Origin: Nephthysia sp036513515
GTDB lineage: Bacteria; Chloroflexota; Dormibacteria; Dormibacterales; Dormibacteraceae
Assembly: GCA_036513515.1 (NCBI GenBank)
Contig: DATBYW010000080.1
Span: forward strand, 1-10,248
Reading direction: 5' to 3'
DNA length: 10,248 nt
Shown here: piece after piece, positions 6,845 through 10,248 of the stretch
Layout of the letters: each line of letters begins with the position of its first letter
Numbering within the stretch: position 1 is the first letter of the stretch
Notes under the pieces: model-generated
What the model was told of the DNA's origin: nothing
Seen by the model: only the letters and a program-made list of their open reading frames with translations
Database searches by the model: none
Position numbers and translations under genes: made by a program

Positions 6845-8785
6845 TCAGCTCTCGCCGGCGCAGGGGAGCAAGGCCACCAGCCGGGTTCCTCTTCCGTCGC
6901 TCGACACGACCTCCAGCCGCCCTCCTATCTCTTCCGCCCGCTCCCGCATGGACCGGAGGCCGATCCCCGACCTGGCAGCCGGCGCGATTCCGAAGCCGTC
7001 GTCGGTGACCTCGAGCTGAAGCGCCCCGTCCGTCATCGCCACCCTGAGCCGGCACTGGCGAGCCCGCGAATGCCGCACGACGTTCGTCAGCGCCTCCTGT
7101 GCGATCCGGTAGGCAGCCACCTCGACCGCCGCGGGGAGCGGTGGCAGCTCGCCGGGCTCTTCGAACTCGAACTCGACCATGCCTTCGGCGGCCAGCTGTC
7201 CCGCCTGCTCCAGAGCGGCGGCCAAGCCCACCTCGTCGAGCGCGGGCGGTCGCAGCGCGTAAACGAGGCGGCGTAGATCGGCGATCGCAGCGCGCATCTT
7301 GCGGGCCAGGTCGTCGAAGGTCCGATACATGTCGTCATCGGGCCCGCAGCGATTGCGCGCCGCTTCCAGCTGCAGGGCGAGGCTGACGAGCTGCGGACCC
7401 AGCCCGTCGTGCAGGTCGCGGCGGAGGCGCCGCCGCTCCTCGGCCCGCGTGTTGACGAGGCGCTCGCGCGACTGACGCAGCTCCATCTCGAGCAGAACTC
7501 CATGCGCCGCTGCGCCGATGTGAACTGCCAGCTCGCGCAGCAGCTCGAGATCCTTGGGCGAGAACGGATCACGAGGCCCGCGAGGCGCCAGCAGAAGCTC
7601 GCCCACAGGTTCGCCCTGGTGCGCGAGGGGCAGTCGGAGGAGGTCCTCTTCAGCCAGTCCGGACTGACCCACCTCGAAGTGCTGGCCATCGCGCAATGTG
7701 AAGGCGGCGTAGGGCAGCCGCAGCGCCGATGCCACGGTTCCGGCGATCCGGGGCAGCACACTTTCACCTGCGGCGCTCTCTTCGAGCGCCCCCCCGAGTC
7801 GCCGCAGAACCGCCCGCGGATCATCGCGATCGCCGTACATCACCCGGTTGACCAACCGCTGTACGACCTGGCGCAACGGCTGGAAGGCAACGGCCACCAA
7901 CGCCGCGGCAGCGAGCGAGAGCAGCGTCTGGCCCTGGCCCGCAAGCGCCGCTTCGGTTCCCAGGACGATGACCAGGTAGCCGGCCACCAGGATCACGCCG
8001 ACCACGGTGTAAACGGCGGCGCGATTGATTGCCAGGTCGACGTCCCAGAGCCGGTAGCGGGTGACCGCGATGCCGATGGAGATCGGGATCGCCAGCGAGC
8101 CCAACGTGACGACGACGAAGCCGATCGGCTCGCCCGTGGCGCCTGGCGCCAGCGCGGGCGCGCCCGACCCGACGGCGGTACATAGGATGGCGATCCCGAG
8201 GCCGAGAAGCACCCACCTCGTCTGGGTGCGGCCGACCGTGTCGGAGACTTTCACCCATCGCCAGACCTGGCATCCCACGGCGCCGGCGACGCCGACGATC
8301 ATCAATTGACCCCACAGGTCGGGTGGGTTGCCGGGGGAGAACGGTGGCGTGACCAGCATCACCGCGAGGAGAGCGGCCCCCCAGATGGCGAACGGCACCG
8401 GCGCCCAGCGCGGCACCGGGCGGCCGGTCGGAAAGAGGAGCAGGAAGCCCACGACGCTGGCGATCAGCAGGAATATGCCAAGCCGGGCGGGTACGAAGAG
8501 CTCCGGCCGAGCCGCCAGCGGGTCGGTGTAAGGAGCACCCGCGCCTCCGACCAACACCAGCATCACTGCCGCGTAGATCGCCAGAGGCTGCCTCGCCCGT
8601 GCTGCGATCACTGCCGCGACGGCGAAGCAGGTGATCGTGAACACCAGCAGCGTCACAGTCGCCAATGCCGCGTAGGACGGGCGGCTCCGGCCGACCAGCG
8701 GGAGACCGAGGACCACCAGGAGGGCGGCCAGCAGGGTGCAGAGCACCCCGCCGGCGACGCCCGCCCGATTGATCCAGCTCTTCAT
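6845..8785 (-). CDS. Membrane sensor histidine kinase (HisKA_3 type)
   Basis: A 646-residue sensor kinase partnered with the response regulator that follows it. Residues 1-302 hold about eight to ten hydrophobic segments (for example 10-30, 41-61, 102-119, 131-146, 222-240, 257-276 and 286-302), so the sensor lies in the membrane with little extracellular sequence. A linker, FQPLRQVVQRLVNRVMYGDR (301-320), leads to a GAF-like region (about 335-430). The HisKA_3 dimerisation box RRDLHDGLGPQL puts the phospho-accepting His at 459. The ATPase domain has the N-box EALTNVVRHS (564-573), DDGFGI (595-600) and the G-box SGIGLRSMRERAEEIGG (606-622). All catalytic motifs are intact. The ATG at 8785 overlaps the stop of the upstream membrane-protein gene as ATGA. 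The stimulus is unknown; a membrane-intrinsic signal such as lipid state or a hydrophobic compound would fit the topology. Confidence 0.94.
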   Translation of the reverse strand: MKSWINRAGVAGGVLCTLLAALLVVLGLPLVGRSRPSYAALATVTLLVFTITCFAVAAVIAARARQPLAIYAAVMLVLVGGAGAPYTDPLAARPELFVPARLGIFLLIASVVGFLLLFPTGRPVPRWAPVPFAIWGAALLAVMLVTPPFSPGNPPDLWGQLMIVGVAGAVGCQVWRWVKVSDTVGRTQTRWVLLGLGIAILCTAVGSGAPALAPGATGEPIGFVVVTLGSLAIPISIGIAVTRYRLWDVDLAINRAAVYTVVGVILVAGYLVIVLGTEAALAGQGQTLLSLAAAALVAVAFQPLRQVVQRLVNRVMYGDRDDPRAVLRRLGGALEESAAGESVLPRIAGTVASALRLPYAAFTLRDGQHFEVGQSGLAEEDLLRLPLAHQGEPVGELLLAPRGPRDPFSPKDLELLRELAVHIGAAAHGVLLEMELRQSRERLVNTRAEERRRLRRDLHDGLGPQLVSLALQLEAARNRCGPDDDMYRTFDDLARKMRAAIADLRRLVYALRPPALDEVGLAAALEQAGQLAAEGMVEFEFEEPGELPPLPAAVEVAAYRIAQEALTNVVRHSRARQCRLRVAMTDGALQLEVTDDGFGIAPAARSGIGLRSMRERAEEIGGRLEVVSSDGRGTRLVALLPCAGES

Positions 8786-9459
8786 GCCGGAATCATGACC
8801 GCCGTTGTCTGAGTTGCGCCGGTCCGCCTGATGGCCAGCGCGGCCCCGGCGGCCGGGATCCAGACGATGGGCAGCAGCTGCGCCATCTGACCGAGGTTAA
8901 CGGGGTCGAGACACCCGACAAGGGCGATGACAGCGACGACTGCTCCGGCCCAGCCCAACCAGGCGGGGAGCGCTCGGGTCCGAATCGCGGCTGCGGCGAC
9001 GAAGCCGACAAACACGGCCATGCTCGGCCAGCTGAGGAAATAGCTCCCCCAGTTGAGGTCGGCCAGCAGGATGACGGACTGCGCGGTGAGGCCGTGCCCA
9101 GCGCCAATGTGGCGCGCGGCCATGACGCCAAACGATGCGAACAACAACGCCACGTTGATGACGCCTGCCGCCAGCGCCAACCGCGCGAGCAGTCCGTGCT
9201 CGTCTGCCGCACGAACCGCGGACGAGGCTCGAACCATGAACGCGAGCAGGAACAGCGTGCTCAGGACCTCCATCCCGAACCCGACCCAGACACCCACTGG
9301 CGTCGGCGTCTCCGCGACCCGGGCCGCCGTTGCAGCCGACGGAAAGATGTCGAAGGGCACAGCGTTCGAGGCAGCGCCGACGACAACGCCGGCGATCTCC
9401 AGGACCCCATAGGCCACCCCCGTGAGAGCACCGAGGGCCAACAGCTTCGAAGCGGACAT
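8782..9459 (-). CDS. Small multipass membrane protein of unknown function
   Basis: A 225-residue integral membrane protein with about six hydrophobic segments (roughly 7-30, 56-77, 92-115, 128-158, 165-183 and 194-210). It resembles DUF4386-like membrane proteins in size and layout, but I cannot assign it firmly. It has no obvious catalytic motif. The ATG at 9459 was chosen because a strong AAGGAGG lies nine bases upstream and the first hydrophobic segment begins right after it. The frame is open further upstream to 9813, but that stretch is a methyltransferase remnant and out-of-frame sequence. Its stop codon overlaps the kinase start (ATGA), so it is the first gene of a kinase/regulator operon. 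It may act as an accessory sensor or be the module that the kinase monitors; this is inference. Confidence 0.85.
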   Translation of the reverse strand: MSASKLLALGALTGVAYGVLEIAGVVVGAASNAVPFDIFPSAATAARVAETPTPVGVWVGFGMEVLSTLFLLAFMVRASSAVRAADEHGLLARLALAAGVINVALLFASFGVMAARHIGAGHGLTAQSVILLADLNWGSYFLSWPSMAVFVGFVAAAAIRTRALPAWLGWAGAVVAVIALVGCLDPVNLGQMAQLLPIVWIPAAGAALAIRRTGATQTTAVMIPA

Positions 9460-9468
9460 TTCCAGAAT

Positions 9469-9475
9469 CCTCCTT
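9469..9475 (-). promoter_or_regulatory. Ribosome binding site deciding the membrane-protein start
   Basis: AAGGAGG, read on the minus strand, lies nine bases before the ATG at 9459. It supports that start over the longer in-frame extension. Confidence 0.8.
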
Positions 9476-9536
9476 GAAGAGTTCGCCGGCTCCAGCGTCC
9501 GGCTGCAACGAGGATCTGCGAGGCCCGGCTCCCGAG

Positions 9537-9759
9537 TCATCGGCGAACTTCCCGAAGTCGCGGGAAACTGGACGGGAAATCTCTCTGGCCGGCGCGAACG
9601 TCCGCGGCCTCGACCAGCTGCTCGGCGATCAGCTGCATCATGACGCCGACCCTCGGGTAGTCCCCAGTCTGCCAGGCCAGGCGCTGCCGCTCCTTTAAGC
9701 GCGGTGTAGTCCACCACCGGGTCGGCTGTGGTCGTCTTCGACTCTTGCGTGGCTGCCAT
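9537..9759 (-). pseudogene. 5' remnant of a SAM-dependent methyltransferase gene, frameshifted and truncated
   Basis: The ATG at 9759 has a good ribosome binding site (AAGGAGG, 9768-9774) and opens MAATQESKTTTADPVVDY, then TALK. At the AAA run 9694-9696 one extra base breaks the frame. Dropping one A lets the frame continue as ERQRLAWQTGDYP, then RVGVMMQLIAEQLVEAADVR and AGQR, and stop at TGA 9537-9539 after about 73 codons. This matches, from memory, the N-terminus of a common actinobacterial UbiE-like methyltransferase group (pattern ALKxRQQxxWxxGDY, later DLRAGxRVLDVAAGNG). The match ends exactly where the SAM-binding motif should begin; the last 14 residues look unrelated. It is probably a deletion remnant with a later one-base insertion. 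The remembered family match was not checked against a database. It is not related to the intact methyltransferase at 2885-3958. Confidence 0.7.
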
Positions 9760-9767
9760 CTCTGATG

Positions 9768-9774
9768 CCTCCTT
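9768..9774 (-). promoter_or_regulatory. Retained ribosome binding site of the methyltransferase remnant
   Basis: AAGGAGG on the minus strand lies eight bases before the ATG at 9759. The initiation region of the decayed gene is therefore intact and may still be translated, giving a short peptide or a leader. Confidence 0.6.
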
Positions 9775-9821
9775 CTGATTGGGGGCTATGCGCACCTCTT
9801 GGCAGCAAGGCATTTACGGTG

Positions 9822-9851
9822 ATTTCTCCCGCTGTCGTCCCTGTTTGACAA
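9822..9851 (-). promoter_or_regulatory. Candidate leftward promoter for the remnant and membrane-protein/kinase operon
   Basis: Read on the minus strand, TTGTCA (9851-9846) is followed after 18 bases by AGAAAT (9827-9822). The -35-like box is good and the -10-like box is weak. It lies inside the palindrome at 9841-9862 and overlaps the rightward -35 box. It is the only candidate seen upstream of the leftward genes. Confidence 0.35.
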
Positions 9852-9874
9852 AAGTCCAACAGTCAAGTGAGAAT
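9841..9874 (+). promoter_or_regulatory. Rightward promoter with palindromic operator upstream of the cupin gene
   Basis: TTGACA (9845-9850) is a perfect -35 hexamer, and GAGAAT (9869-9874) after 18 bases is a four-of-six -10. The -35 sits in an imperfect palindrome: CTGTTTGAC (9841-9849), a central AAAA, then GTCCAACAG (9854-9862), with eight of nine arm positions paired. A dimeric repressor or activator bound there could control transcription in both directions. A second, weaker pair, TTGACC (9907-9912) with CAGATT (9930-9935), lies closer to the gene. Confidence 0.5.
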
Positions 9875-9965
9875 GGCCGGCGCCGCGGCACTTCGGTCGC
9901 GAAGCGTTGACCCGCGCTCGGGTGAAGGACAGATTCACGACCGGCGTGTCAGCGAAGGAGGCGTG

Positions 9966-10248
9966 ATGAGCAGTTACGGGAAGGCGGTGGTTCTCGGTCC
10001 TGGCGAGGGCCAGGAGTTCAGCCTTGGTGCGGATCGAGTTCTGATCAAAGGCATGACTGATCACGCTGGAGACGGCTTCTCCGTCGTCGAATATCACGGA
10101 GCCACGAACAACCCCGGCCCTCCGCTGCACGTCCACCACACGTTTGAAGAGTGCTGGTTCATCCTGGATGGTCAGGTGGACTTCACCGTGGAAGGCCAGG
10201 TGGTGCGCGGCCACGCCGGGTCCTTCTTTCTTGTACCGCGGGGCACAG
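9966..10248 (+). CDS. Cupin-domain protein (partial, runs off the window)
   Basis: The first 94 codons of a rightward gene with no stop before the window ends. AAGGAGG (9955-9961) lies four bases before the ATG at 9966; a GTG directly before it is an alternative. The translation begins MSSYGKAVVLGPGEGQEF and carries the cupin motif 1 pattern in PPLHVHHTFEECWFILDG: two metal-binding His (HVH), the Glu and the closing Gly. The stretch GHAGSFFLVPRGT then opens motif 2. Small single-domain cupins of this sort bind a metal and serve as dioxygenases, isomerases or ligand-binding proteins; the first 94 residues do not decide which. It is transcribed away from the methyltransferase remnant and shares its palindromic promoter region. 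The leader at 9875-9965 holds a small hairpin, CTTCG-GTCG-CGAAG (9891-9904), and no gene. Confidence 0.85.
   Translation, partial: MSSYGKAVVLGPGEGQEFSLGADRVLIKGMTDHAGDGFSVVEYHGATNNPGPPLHVHHTFEECWFILDGQVDFTVEGQVVRGHAGSFFLVPRGT

Noticed and set aside
6843..7055. N-terminal extension of the response regulator up to 7055
   Set aside because: It overlaps the kinase ATPase domain in another frame, reads as Arg/Gly-rich sequence, and the receiver domain starts only after the GTG at 6842.
9549..9566. TTCCCG-AAGTCG-CGGGAA hairpin between the remnant and membrane-protein gene
   Set aside because: A six-base stem without a T-run; it could be chance in G+C-rich sequence and overlaps the end of the remnant.
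9460..9813. Long N-terminal extension of the membrane protein
   Set aside because: The stretch reads as a methyltransferase remnant followed by out-of-frame sequence. The strong ribosome binding site at 9469-9475 and the hydrophobic N-terminus support the ATG at 9459.
9786..10214. 142-codon minus-strand frame across the cupin gene
   Set aside because: The plus strand carries a clear cupin metal-binding motif, ribosome binding site and promoter. The minus frame has none and crosses the divergent promoter.

Overview
The window is G+C-rich by eye, almost fully coding, and has strong GGAGG-type ribosome binding sites, frequent GTG starts, and protein families common in soil Actinomycetota. An actinobacterium is the best guess, possibly a deep-branching group such as Thermoleophilia. 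This rests on codon use and remembered family similarity, not on a marker gene.

Left block (20-6128): a large LAL-type LuxR regulator (AAA ATPase plus C-terminal LuxR helix-turn-helix) is read leftward. A rightward pair diverges from it: a two-domain SAM-dependent methyltransferase with an N-terminal winged helix, then a 707-residue protein that joins an alpha/beta-hydrolase to an MGT/GT1-like glycosyltransferase in one reading frame. Between these two genes lies a perfect 11-bp hairpin, followed directly by a second small hairpin that holds the likely ribosome binding site of the fusion gene. Regulator, methyltransferase, hydrolase and glycosyltransferase together look like a small tailoring or modification cassette. 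The substrate cannot be read from the sequence.

Middle block (6198-9459): a leftward three-gene operon runs from right to left as a small multipass membrane protein, a membrane histidine kinase with GAF-like and HisKA_3/HATPase domains, and a NarL/FixJ response regulator. The first junction is a 4-base ATGA overlap and the second has only 2 bases between stop and start, so the three are probably co-translated. The operon converges on the fusion gene, with small hairpins between the stop codons.

Right block (9460-10248): upstream of the membrane-protein gene lies a 5' remnant of a second, unrelated SAM methyltransferase. It keeps its own start and ribosome binding site, but it has a one-base insertion and is cut off just before the SAM-binding motif. 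A divergent promoter region follows, in which a near-perfect palindrome contains -35-like boxes for both directions. It serves a rightward cupin-domain gene that runs off the end of the window.

There are no RNA genes, CRISPR arrays or recognisable mobile elements. The points most worth following up are the hydrolase-glycosyltransferase fusion, its hairpin-covered start region (possibly an ATT start codon), the decayed methyltransferase, and the shared palindromic operator.
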